From Flavobacteriaceae bacterium (lineage in GTDB: Bacteria > Bacteroidota > Bacteroidia > Flavobacteriales > Flavobacteriaceae): a DNA stretch of 7,431 nt. Below, in pieces: positions 1-6,192 of this stretch. The stretch lies in assembly GCA_020435885.1 (NCBI GenBank), contig JAGQYU010000246.1, positions 1-7,431 of the forward strand, in the 5' to 3' direction. The notes under the pieces are model-generated. The model searched no databases, had not been told where the DNA came from, and saw nothing but the letters and a program-made list of their open reading frames with translations. Position 1 is the stretch's first letter. The number at the start of each line of letters is the position of its first letter. A program made the translations under genes and the position numbers.

Positions 1-1997
1 TCTTCATCAGCTGAATTCACTTCTTTCAAATGCTCTACAAACCATGCATTGCCATTAGCATCAGAATTCAGTTGAACCTGTTCATTTCCTTGATTATCAG
101 GAAATTTAATGTACTTAACGTTAAGCATGTTAAGTATTTCAAAATTATTCTTAGCTATTTGATAATCAAATAATTCCTGATAGCGTCTTGGTTTTGCAGC
201 ATGGTAACCACCGATTGAATTATATAGATATGAAGTACTACCATCATTCATAGGGTCAACCATAAAGTTTGCTACTCTGTAATACGATTTATCTTTCAGT
301 ATCTCTTCATCAGTTTGTGAGATGTTAAATGGTTTTTCTTCCTGCTTTTTACTAACAAAATCATCGGCGTTTACATAGCGTTTATCAACGCCAACTAAAT
401 CAAATAAGATCAAAGCTGCGAATCCAAAAACAATTACATTTTTATTGATCTTCTCTTTTATGAATGCCCAAATTAGTCCTCCGGAAGCTAAAATCAATAT
501 CAACGAACGTAAACTATCCTTAAAGAAAATCGATTTTCTATCAGCTATAATTGCATCCGAAAGCCCCGGTAATTGTTGCTCTAACCCAGCATCTCTAAAG
601 CTTTCAAAATTGAATAATGATGTTCCGGCAAGAGCGAACAGTAACACAATGCCCCCAACAACTAAAACGGTGTATTTCAAACCCTTAATCAATTCTTCCT
701 TATTGTTTTTCTGCGCTAACAATTTATGTAAAGCAAATATTGCCAACAATGGAATAGCAACTTCAGCAATTACCTGAATAGAAGATACGGCTCTGAATTT
801 ATTGTACATTGGTACATAGTTGATGAAAAAATCTGTCAATACAGAAAAGTTCTTGCCCCAACTCATCAAAATTGAAAAAACAACGGCTACCAGTAACCAT
901 TTTTTTAATTTTCCTTCAACAATAAAAAGCCCTAGTACAAATAAAAATATCAGCACAGCTCCAACATAAGCAGGTGCCTCAACAATGGGTTGATTTCCCC
1001 AATACGTTGGAATAGCTTCTGAAAAGCCTTTGGCCTGTTGCCTACCAATCTTATCTTTCAAAAAATGATACGTTTCCGAATCAGTTCCTAAATTTTCTCG
1101 GCTTCCACCACCGTAAAATCGAGGTATAAGAAGGTTCATAGTTTCAGGAATGCCATAACTGTATTGTGTTATGTAATCTTTGTCTAAACCTCCGGTAATT
1201 TGTTCTTTTTTACTACCATCAGGATTGATGGTCAATTCGCTTTTACTACGTGTACTAAATGTAGCATATTCTTTTGTAGCCAACAAACCTGTAGAGTTAA
1301 CTCCAACTGCTAACACAACAGCCACTAACAATATTCCGACACTTTTTATATAATGTGGAATTTCTTTTTCTTTTACTGAGTCAATTAAGTAAACAATACC
1401 TAAAATCAATACCATAAACAACAGGTAATACGTCATTTGCGGGTGATTGGCATTGACCTCAAAGGCCATCCCTAAAGCGGTAATAATAAACCCTGTTAAA
1501 TAATTTTTCTTAAATACTGCAATAATACCAGCCAAAACCATTGGCATATAAGCAATGGCGTGTGCTTTGGCATTGTGTCCTGCACCAAAAATAATGATCA
1601 GATATGTTGAAAACCCAAAGGCTAGGGCTCCTAAAATGGATAACCTCCATTCTACTTTAAGCACATAAAGTAGTATAAAAAAACTTAAAAAATAGAGGAA
1701 TACATAATCAGCCGGTCTAGGCAAAAATCTTAATAACTGATCTGCTTTTTTTATGTAATTATGCGGATAGTAAGCACTTACAACATACGCCGGCATACCC
1801 CCGAAAGCCCTGTTTGTCCAATAAGGCTCCTCTCCATATTGCTTTCTATAATCTACTATTTCCTTAGAAACCCCTCTAAACTGAGCAATATCACTTTGAA
1901 AAAGCCTTTCTCCTTTTAGAACCGGAGAAAAATATGCCAATGATGCTATAACAAAAACTAGCAGAGCTATTAAAATTTGAACAATTTTGTTTTTCAT
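1..1997 (-). CDS. YfhO-family polytopic membrane protein (C-terminus off the left edge)
   Basis: This reading frame is open from the ATG at 1997 to the left edge, giving 665 residues with no stop. The C-terminus is missing. It starts with a transmembrane segment (about residues 5-23) followed by an extracytoplasmic loop with an acidic residue in FQSDIAQF (Asp36) and then YWTNRAFGGMPAYV. That layout fits the GT-C-like fold proposed for YfhO proteins. Further motifs I recognise from Bacteroidota YfhO proteins are GHNAKAHA (His141-Ala147), EVNANHPQ (Glu180-Gln187) and, near the visible end, GGYHAAKPRRYQE and NMLNVKYIKF. Many hydrophobic segments lie between them. In Bacillus, YfhO takes part in glycosylation of lipoteichoic acid; in Bacteroidota, which lack that polymer, the substrate is unknown, so transfer of a lipid-linked sugar to an envelope component is only inference. 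Relatives are roughly 800 residues, so I expect 100-200 residues outside the window. The gene follows the DUF4834 gene by 12 nt and is probably cotranscribed with it. Confidence 0.88.
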   Translation of the reverse strand, partial: MKNKIVQILIALLVFVIASLAYFSPVLKGERLFQSDIAQFRGVSKEIVDYRKQYGEEPYWTNRAFGGMPAYVVSAYYPHNYIKKADQLLRFLPRPADYVFLYFLSFFILLYVLKVEWRLSILGALAFGFSTYLIIIFGAGHNAKAHAIAYMPMVLAGIIAVFKKNYLTGFIITALGMAFEVNANHPQMTYYLLFMVLILGIVYLIDSVKEKEIPHYIKSVGILLVAVVLAVGVNSTGLLATKEYATFSTRSKSELTINPDGSKKEQITGGLDKDYITQYSYGIPETMNLLIPRFYGGGSRENLGTDSETYHFLKDKIGRQQAKGFSEAIPTYWGNQPIVEAPAYVGAVLIFLFVLGLFIVEGKLKKWLLVAVVFSILMSWGKNFSVLTDFFINYVPMYNKFRAVSSIQVIAEVAIPLLAIFALHKLLAQKNNKEELIKGLKYTVLVVGGIVLLFALAGTSLFNFESFRDAGLEQQLPGLSDAIIADRKSIFFKDSLRSLILILASGGLIWAFIKEKINKNVIVFGFAALILFDLVGVDKRYVNADDFVSKKQEEKPFNISQTDEEILKDKSYYRVANFMVDPMNDGSTSYLYNSIGGYHAAKPRRYQELFDYQIAKNNFEILNMLNVKYIKFPDNQGNEQVQLNSDANGNAWFVEHLKEVNSADE

Positions 1998-2009
1998 CAA
2001 TTTTAGAAA

Positions 2010-2285
2010 TTAATTATCAACCTCTTCAAAATCAACATATTCCCCAACTTTATCATTGCTTCTTCCTTGTGATGGTGTTTTATCAACTACAGTTTCACCA
2101 ATTTTTGAATCACTGTTTTGCGAAGTTCTATTTTGTTGTTGTTCATTGAACTTTTTCTCCATTGAATTCATCATCTTTTTGAAAAAAAGCGGAAAAACAT
2201 ATCTTGCTACCAACTTTAAAACATAATATATCAATAAAATGACGAGTATGGTTCTTAAAAAGTTCACTAATCCTGCTTCCTGCAT
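2010..2285 (-). CDS. DUF4834 family small membrane protein
   Basis: This is a 91-residue protein of unknown function that I recognise as the DUF4834 family of Flavobacteriia. It has one hydrophobic segment at about residues 7-35 (from NFLRTILVI to PLFF), then a basic amphipathic stretch (KKMMNSMEKKF), a Gln/Asn/Ser-rich linker (48-60), and an acidic tail with GETVVDKTP (63-71) and VGEYVDFEE (80-88). From memory, these two tail motifs are the parts that recur across the family, which suggests a docking site for a partner rather than an enzyme. The positive residues after the membrane segment suggest a cytoplasmic C-terminus, but topology is not proven. The next gene downstream encodes the YfhO-family protein, 12 nt away. 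A perfect TAnnTTTG box lies about 29 nt before the ATG, and no Shine-Dalgarno sequence is present. Confidence 0.82.
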   Translation of the reverse strand: MQEAGLVNFLRTILVILLIYYVLKLVARYVFPLFFKKMMNSMEKKFNEQQQNRTSQNSDSKIGETVVDKTPSQGRSNDKVGEYVDFEEVDN

Positions 2286-2313
2286 AAAAAACTATACAAT
2301 TTTAATAATTATC

Positions 2314-2321
2314 CAAAAGTA
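2314..2321 (-). promoter_or_regulatory. -7 promoter element for the DUF4834-yfhO-like operon
   Basis: On the minus strand this reads TACTTTTG, an exact match to the Bacteroidota -7 consensus TAnnTTTG. It lies 28 nt upstream of the DUF4834 start codon, which would give a leader of about 20 nt. I found no good TTTG -33 element at the expected 17-23 bp spacing, so only half of the promoter is supported. Confidence 0.5.
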
Positions 2322-2364
2322 ACAATTTGAAGGCAACTAAAGCGTTAAGTTAAAGATAAAATGT

Positions 2365-2372
2365 TTATTTTG
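2365..2372 (+). promoter_or_regulatory. Weak candidate -7 element for the barrel-GNAT-rsmE operon
   Basis: TTATTTTG matches TAnnTTTG at all fixed positions except the second. It sits 16 nt before the ATG at 2389, so the leader would be only about 10 nt. A poor GTTA lies 17 bp upstream where a -33 TTTG would be expected. It is the best candidate in the 103-nt divergent spacer 2286-2388, but in such AT-rich DNA it could be chance. Confidence 0.27.
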
Positions 2373-2388
2373 TAAATTAAAACACGGT

Positions 2389-3531
2389 ATGGTAAAACTC
2401 AGGTTGTTGTTACTTTTTAGTATTATTTTCCATGTAGGAAATGCACAATACACAGAGGTTATTAACTCTAAACGACCTGGGTATTCTGATAGCCCTTATA
2501 GTGTTGGAACCGGTGTATACCAAATTGAAGCCGGGCTGTTTTATAGAAAAATTGGAAATTATCTCTATCAAGATAATGGCGTTACCTCTAGTTATAATAG
2601 CTCTATTATTGGCACTGAAGTTTTATTAAGAACAGGACAATTTCTTGAAAAATTAGAGTTAAATGTAGATTTAGCCTTTAGTAGAGAAAAACGAAATATT
2701 GTGCAACCAGATCCGTTTTCTGAAACCAACATAGGCTTATCACGTTTTACGGTAGGAGCCAAATATTTGGTATACATGCCTACTTATAACGATAAAACTA
2801 AAGAAATACGTAGTTGGAAAAAACGTAATAGCTTTGACAAAAAAAGACTTATTCCAGCTGTTGGAGTTTATGCTGGTTTGAACACTAATCTATTAACAAG
2901 CTTACAAAAGAATCCTGATGGCTTAAGTCCGAAATTTGCTGTTTTTACCCAGAATAATATTTCTGATAAATTCATTGTACTAACTAATTGGATAGCAGAT
3001 CAAATGTTTACAGATGCAAGAGAGTATGCCTTTATTTTAACAACAACCTATTCGTTTACAGAAAAAATATCTGCGTTTGGAGAAGGGCATGTGCTATTCC
3101 CAGCAAACTCTCAATATGACATTCAATTTGGTTTAGGAGGCGCTTACTTACTATCAAAAGATATGCAAATTGATGTTGCTTCTCGGTTTATCAAAGATGA
3201 ATACGGAGATCATACTTTTTATTTTGGTGTAGGTGGCTCTTGGCGATTAGACAAACATACCGATAAGTACCAATTGCTTGATGCGGATGGCAACCTTAAT
3301 GAAAAGAAAGAAGGGAACTTCTTCAGTAGATTACTCGGAAAAAATAATGATGAGCCTAGAAAAGTAAAACAGGTAAAAGCCAAAAAGAGAAAAGTAAAAG
3401 AATTAAAATCTAGAAAAGATAAAGAATTGGCTAAAAAAGCTAAGAAAGATGCTAAAGAGGCCAGAAAAAATGAGAAAAAGAAAGAGAAAGATTATAAAAA
3501 GAATTATGAACCCCCTTCAAATGATAATTAA
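2389..3531 (+). CDS. Outer-membrane beta-barrel 'transporter' family protein with lysine-rich C-terminal tail
   Basis: The protein has 380 residues. It has a signal peptide (residues 1-19, cleaved after GNA before Gln20). The mature N-terminus carries KRPGYSDSPYSVGTGVYQIEAG (27-48, shown here as its parts KRPGYSDSP and GVYQIEAG), the opening typical of Bacteroidota proteins annotated as transporters of the phenol-degradation MetA-like group. Alternating polar and aromatic strands continue to about residue 297 (HTFYFGVGGSWRL), as expected for an outer-membrane barrel. No substrate can be read from the sequence, and the family name should not be taken as evidence for phenol. After the last strand comes an unusual hydrophilic tail (about 305-380): the last 57 residues contain 22 lysines with interspersed Glu, Ala and Arg. 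The tail would lie in the periplasm if the barrel has the usual topology. The stop codon overlaps the next start by one base (TAATG), so translation is probably coupled to the GNAT gene. Confidence 0.8.
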   Translation: MVKLRLLLLFSIIFHVGNAQYTEVINSKRPGYSDSPYSVGTGVYQIEAGLFYRKIGNYLYQDNGVTSSYNSSIIGTEVLLRTGQFLEKLELNVDLAFSREKRNIVQPDPFSETNIGLSRFTVGAKYLVYMPTYNDKTKEIRSWKKRNSFDKKRLIPAVGVYAGLNTNLLTSLQKNPDGLSPKFAVFTQNNISDKFIVLTNWIADQMFTDAREYAFILTTTYSFTEKISAFGEGHVLFPANSQYDIQFGLGGAYLLSKDMQIDVASRFIKDEYGDHTFYFGVGGSWRLDKHTDKYQLLDADGNLNEKKEGNFFSRLLGKNNDEPRKVKQVKAKKRKVKELKSRKDKELAKKAKKDAKEARKNEKKKEKDYKKNYEPPSNDN

Positions 3532-4649
3532 TGATAACTATCAAAGAAGTCAATGACAAAGCCGGACTCAAAAAATTTGTAAAATTTCCTTTCACTCTCT
3601 TTAAAGATACCCCTCAATGGGTGCCCCCAATTATTGCCGACGAACTAGCCGGTTTTGATAAAAAAAAGAACCCTGTTTTTGAACATGCCGAAGCTAAATT
3701 TTTGCTCGCTTACAAAAATGATGAAATTGTTGGCCGTGTTGCTGCTATTATCAATCATACAGAAGTTGAACACCAGGGCATCAAAAAGATGCGATTTGGC
3801 TGGTTTGATGTGATTGATGATATTAACGTTACCAAAGCCCTTATAAATGAAGTAATTAACATTGGGAAAGCCAATCATTTAGAATATGTGGAAGGGCCAG
3901 TTGGTTTTTCCAATTTAGATAAAGTCGGCGTACTTACCGAAGGTTTTAATGAAACCGGAAATATGATCACTTGGTATAGTATGCCACACTATAAAGAGCA
4001 TTTGGAGCAATTAGGCTTTATAAAGGAAAAAGAATATATAGAAGCTAAATTTCCGTTTAGCAATGTCAATAAAGAAGTTTTTGGTAAAGCTAATGAACTT
4101 ATCAAAAAAAGGTATGGGCTTAGACCTTTAAACTTTACAAAAAAAAGTGATCTAATGCCTCTTATAGATAAAATGTTCGATCTTTTTAATAGCACATATT
4201 CAAAACTTTCTTCATTCGTACCTATATCCGACACTCAAAAAGAATATTTTAAAAAGAAATACATCGGTTTGATAGACCCCGAATATATTAAATTTGTGGT
4301 AGATGAAAATGACGAATTGATAGCATTTAGCATAGTAATGCCTTCTTTTTCAGAAGCTTTACAAAAAGCAAATGGAAAGTTATTTCCTTTCGGTATTTTT
4401 CATCTGCTTAAAGCAAAAAAACAATGTAAAGATGTACTCTTTTACTTGATTGGAGTTAAAGAAGAATTTCAGAATAAAGGGGTTACGGCTGTTATTTTTA
4501 ACGAGTATTATGACACCTTTACAAGAAAAGGCATACAAAATTGTATTAGAACACCAGAACTGGAAGACAACTTAGCCAGCATCCAAATATGGAAGCACTT
4601 TAACCCTACCATATACAAACGAAGAAGAACTTACAGAAAAGATATATAA
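3531..4649 (+). CDS. GNAT-superfamily acyltransferase, YghO-like
   Basis: This 372-residue protein resembles the family that includes E. coli YghO, a predicted N-acyltransferase. The N-terminal signature is clear: FVKFPFTLFKDTPQWVPP (16-33), then KKKNPVFEHAEAKFLLAY (44-61) and the strand DEIVGRVAAIIN (64-75). The middle has GPVGFSNLDKVGVL, and the C-terminal half has a second GNAT-like segment (FVVDENDELIAFSIVMPS, then GVKEEFQNKGVTAVIFNEYY). That last segment resembles the acyl-CoA-binding turn of GNAT enzymes, although the canonical Q/R-x-x-G-x-G/A is only partly kept as QNKGVT. The protein ends with a basic stretch (YKRRRTYRKDI). There is no signal peptide or membrane segment, so it is presumably cytoplasmic. 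Acyl donor and acceptor are unknown. The gene overlaps both neighbours by one base (TAATG at 3529-3533 and 4647-4651), which ties it to the barrel gene and rsmE. Confidence 0.75.
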   Translation: MITIKEVNDKAGLKKFVKFPFTLFKDTPQWVPPIIADELAGFDKKKNPVFEHAEAKFLLAYKNDEIVGRVAAIINHTEVEHQGIKKMRFGWFDVIDDINVTKALINEVINIGKANHLEYVEGPVGFSNLDKVGVLTEGFNETGNMITWYSMPHYKEHLEQLGFIKEKEYIEAKFPFSNVNKEVFGKANELIKKRYGLRPLNFTKKSDLMPLIDKMFDLFNSTYSKLSSFVPISDTQKEYFKKKYIGLIDPEYIKFVVDENDELIAFSIVMPSFSEALQKANGKLFPFGIFHLLKAKKQCKDVLFYLIGVKEEFQNKGVTAVIFNEYYDTFTRKGIQNCIRTPELEDNLASIQIWKHFNPTIYKRRRTYRKDI

Positions 4650-5353
4650 TGCAGCTCTTTTTTGCCTCTGACATTAATGAGAAAACGACTCAATATGTTT
4701 TTGATAAAACCGAAAGCAAGCATATTGTACGCGTATTAAGGAAAAGAGCTGGGGATATTCTTTTTATCATCAACGGAAAAGGTTTATTGATTGAATCTGA
4801 AATTACTATTGCCAATGATAAGAATTGTACAGTTGTAGTTAAATCGATTGAAAAGAAAGATAAAACATACAGCTATAAGTTGCACATAGGCATTGCCCCC
4901 ACAAAGAATATTGACAGGTTTGAATGGTTTTTGGAAAAAGCTACTGAAATAGGCATCGATGAAATTACACCTATCCTATCTGAACATTCTGAGAGGAAGA
5001 TCTTAAAAATGGACAGATTGCATAAAATAGTGGAATCTGCTGCAAAGCAATCATTGCAATATCATTTTCCTAAGCTCAATGAAGCTGTGACATTTAATAA
5101 ATTCATCCAAAATGCTTCTGCAAAAAATTTATATATAGCACATTGTGAACCAACTGAAAAAAAGTATTTGAAAAACCTCACTCAAAATAACAAAGACATC
5201 ATAATTCTTATTGGCCCTGAAGGGGATTTTTCTTCTGATGAAATCCATCAAGCATTAGAAAAAAATTATGTGCCGATTTCTTTAGGCGAAAGCAGATTAC
5301 GAACGGAAACCGCAGGCATTATAGCCGTAGCCACTGTAGCTATAAACAATTAA
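4649..5353 (+). CDS. rsmE: 16S rRNA (uracil(1498)-N(3))-methyltransferase RsmE
   Basis: RsmE methylates N3 of U1498 in 16S rRNA of the 30S subunit, using S-adenosylmethionine. The protein has 234 residues, which is normal for the family. The N-terminal RNA-binding (PUA-like) part contains SKHIVRVLRKRAGD (23-36). The C-terminal SPOUT domain shows the family motifs: FLEKATEIGIDEITP (94-108), SEHSERK (111-117), the SAM-binding loop LIGPEGDFSSDE (starting at about 187) and LGESRLRTETAGI (212-224), which forms the trefoil knot. All key motifs are intact. The start at 4649 is fixed by the one-base TAATG overlap with the GNAT gene and by the family N-terminus MQLFF. It is the last gene of its operon: a strong palindromic terminator begins 5 nt after the stop. 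Confidence 0.96.
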   Translation: MQLFFASDINEKTTQYVFDKTESKHIVRVLRKRAGDILFIINGKGLLIESEITIANDKNCTVVVKSIEKKDKTYSYKLHIGIAPTKNIDRFEWFLEKATEIGIDEITPILSEHSERKILKMDRLHKIVESAAKQSLQYHFPKLNEAVTFNKFIQNASAKNLYIAHCEPTEKKYLKNLTQNNKDIIILIGPEGDFSSDEIHQALEKNYVPISLGESRLRTETAGIIAVATVAINN

Positions 5354-5357
5354 TAAA

Positions 5358-5383
5358 AAAGCCTTATCAATTGATAAGGCTTT
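5358..5383. terminator. Bidirectional intrinsic terminator between rsmE and the YceI gene
   Basis: This is a perfect 26-bp palindrome made of AAA, GCCTTATCAA, TTGATAAGGC and TTT. On the plus strand it is followed by TTTATATTTTT, and on the minus strand by TTTTTTATTA, so both directions have a GC-based stem with a U-rich tail. It lies between two convergent stop codons (5353 and 5404), 5 nt after rsmE and about 20 nt after the end of the YceI gene, as expected for a shared terminator. Confidence 0.92.
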
Positions 5384-5403
5384 ATATTTTTCAAGAGTTT
5401 TAA

Positions 5404-6060
5404 TTAACTCTTTTTTGCTTTAACATCTATGGCAATTTCAATACCGTCGTTGATGAATTTATCTTTTAGATCATCAAAGAATTTAGTAGATTTATATTTA
5501 ATGTCCCATTCAGTTCTGTCAATTGTAAAAGGCTCAGATTTAAGAAGTGCCTCATCTCCGATAACAGTAACTTCTACAGGGAATTCAATATTCTTCTTAA
5601 TGTTTTTTATTGAAAGGTTACCCTTAACCCAAGTTTTTCCATCTTTTTCTTCAACTCCGGTAATATCAAATGAACTAAAAGCATGATTTTCTACATCAAA
5701 AAAGTCTGGACTTTTTAAGTGGCCTACAAGTTTTGCGTTATTATCGTCAGCACTTTCAATATCCAGTACTGTAATGGCGTTCATGTCAAATACAAAATTA
5801 CCTCCGTTTAATTTTCCATTGTCAAAAACCACATAACCTTCAGATATTTTAACAGTACCATCATGTGTGCCAGTCGGTTTAAAACCTTTCCATGCAAGCT
5901 TGCTACCTTCAACATCAGCAGTGTAACGATCTGCCGTAGCCTCTACTGCTTTTACTTCTTCAGCTTTAGTGGCTTCTGTTTCGTTTTTAGTTTCTTTACA
6001 AGATATTGCAGCAATACCTAAAAATAAAATACTGGTTATTTTAAAAATTTGTTTCTTCAT
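5404..6060 (-). CDS. YceI-family lipoprotein
   Basis: This 218-residue protein has a lipoprotein signal peptide (hydrophobic 8-19, lipobox AISC with Cys21). A charged Glu/Lys/Thr linker (22-43) follows, then a YceI-like domain from about residue 44 to the end. Typical YceI features are SKLAWKGFKPTGTHDGTVKI, the strand pair ending in GNFVFDMNAITV, GHLKSPDFFDVENHAFSSF, and FTIDRTEWDIKYKS near the C-terminus. YceI domains form a lipocalin-like barrel that binds isoprenoids or other amphiphiles; in E. coli the protein is periplasmic and induced at high pH. Here the protein is presumably anchored to a membrane by its lipidated Cys21. The ligand cannot be told from sequence. The gene appears monocistronic, with a near-ideal promoter upstream and the shared palindromic terminator downstream. 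No Shine-Dalgarno sequence is present; the leader just before the ATG is an A-rich stretch ending in AAAAACTA. Confidence 0.92.
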   Translation of the reverse strand: MKKQIFKITSILFLGIAAISCKETKNETEATKAEEVKAVEATADRYTADVEGSKLAWKGFKPTGTHDGTVKISEGYVVFDNGKLNGGNFVFDMNAITVLDIESADDNNAKLVGHLKSPDFFDVENHAFSSFDITGVEEKDGKTWVKGNLSIKNIKKNIEFPVEVTVIGDEALLKSEPFTIDRTEWDIKYKSTKFFDDLKDKFINDGIEIAIDVKAKKS

Positions 6061-6085
6061 TAGTTTTTCTTTTTTGTTTAGATCA

Positions 6086-6117
6086 CAAATGTATAAAGCA
6101 CAATTTAAAAAGCCAAA
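6086..6117 (-). promoter_or_regulatory. Bacteroidota-type promoter of the YceI lipoprotein gene
   Basis: Reading the minus strand, TTTG (6117-6114) is followed after 20 bp by TACATTTG (6093-6086). Both match the Bacteroidota consensus (-33 TTTG, -7 TAnnTTTG) with allowed spacing. The -7 box ends 25 nt before the ATG at 6060, giving a leader of about 20 nt. This is the best promoter in the window. Confidence 0.75.
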
Positions 6118-6143
6118 TTATTTAGATTGGTTTTAAATAATTT
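6115..6143. repeat. Inverted repeat with 10-bp arms in the yceI/DUF4159 divergent spacer
   Basis: AAATTATTTA (6115-6124) and TAAATAATTT (6134-6143) are exact reverse complements separated by 9 bp. The left arm overlaps the -33 TTTG of the YceI promoter, and the right arm sits about 18 bp upstream of the -7 box of the DUF4159 gene, where its -33 region should be. It could be an operator serving both promoters, but the arms contain only A and T, so chance or a bent AT-rich upstream element is possible. Confidence 0.4.
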
Positions 6144-6161
6144 TAGTTTATTAAAATTTAA

Positions 6162-6169
6162 TAGATTTG
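6162..6169 (+). promoter_or_regulatory. -7 promoter element for the DUF4159-BASS operon
   Basis: TAGATTTG matches TAnnTTTG exactly and ends 23 nt before the ATG at 6193, giving a leader of under 20 nt. The -33 region is AT-rich (right arm of the inverted repeat) with no clear TTTG at 17-23 bp, so the promoter may be weak or activator-dependent. Confidence 0.55.
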
Positions 6170-6192
6170 TTTTAAAGATACAGTAAAATTTT

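Noticed and set aside
445..777. Plus-strand open frame of 110 codons
   Set aside because: It lies inside the YfhO-family gene on the opposite strand; its translation has no recognisable family or membrane pattern, while the minus-strand frame is continuous and carries clear motifs.
2286..2388. Small RNA or extra small gene in the first divergent spacer
   Set aside because: Only promoter-like boxes are visible; there is no start-stop pair of useful length, no hairpin followed by a T run and no strong inverted repeat.
2441..2777. Short open frames on both strands at the start of the barrel gene
   Set aside because: They overlap the signal peptide and first strands of the barrel gene and have no family resemblance.
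3355..3528. A-rich repeated-looking stretch as a tandem repeat array
   Set aside because: The AAAAG-like words recur irregularly because of lysine codons; there is no fixed repeat unit or spacing, so it is low-complexity coding sequence.
3645..4234. Two minus-strand open frames of 77 and 81 codons
   Set aside because: Both lie antisense to the GNAT gene, whose frame is intact and flanked by TAATG overlaps on both sides.
5354..5403. Palindrome as an att site or mobile-element end
   Set aside because: Its position between convergent stop codons, its GC stem and the T-rich tails on both sides fit a shared intrinsic terminator, and no recombinase or target duplication is near.
5429..5686. Plus-strand open frame of 85 codons
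   Set aside because: It is the antisense of the YceI domain, which is unmistakable on the minus strand.
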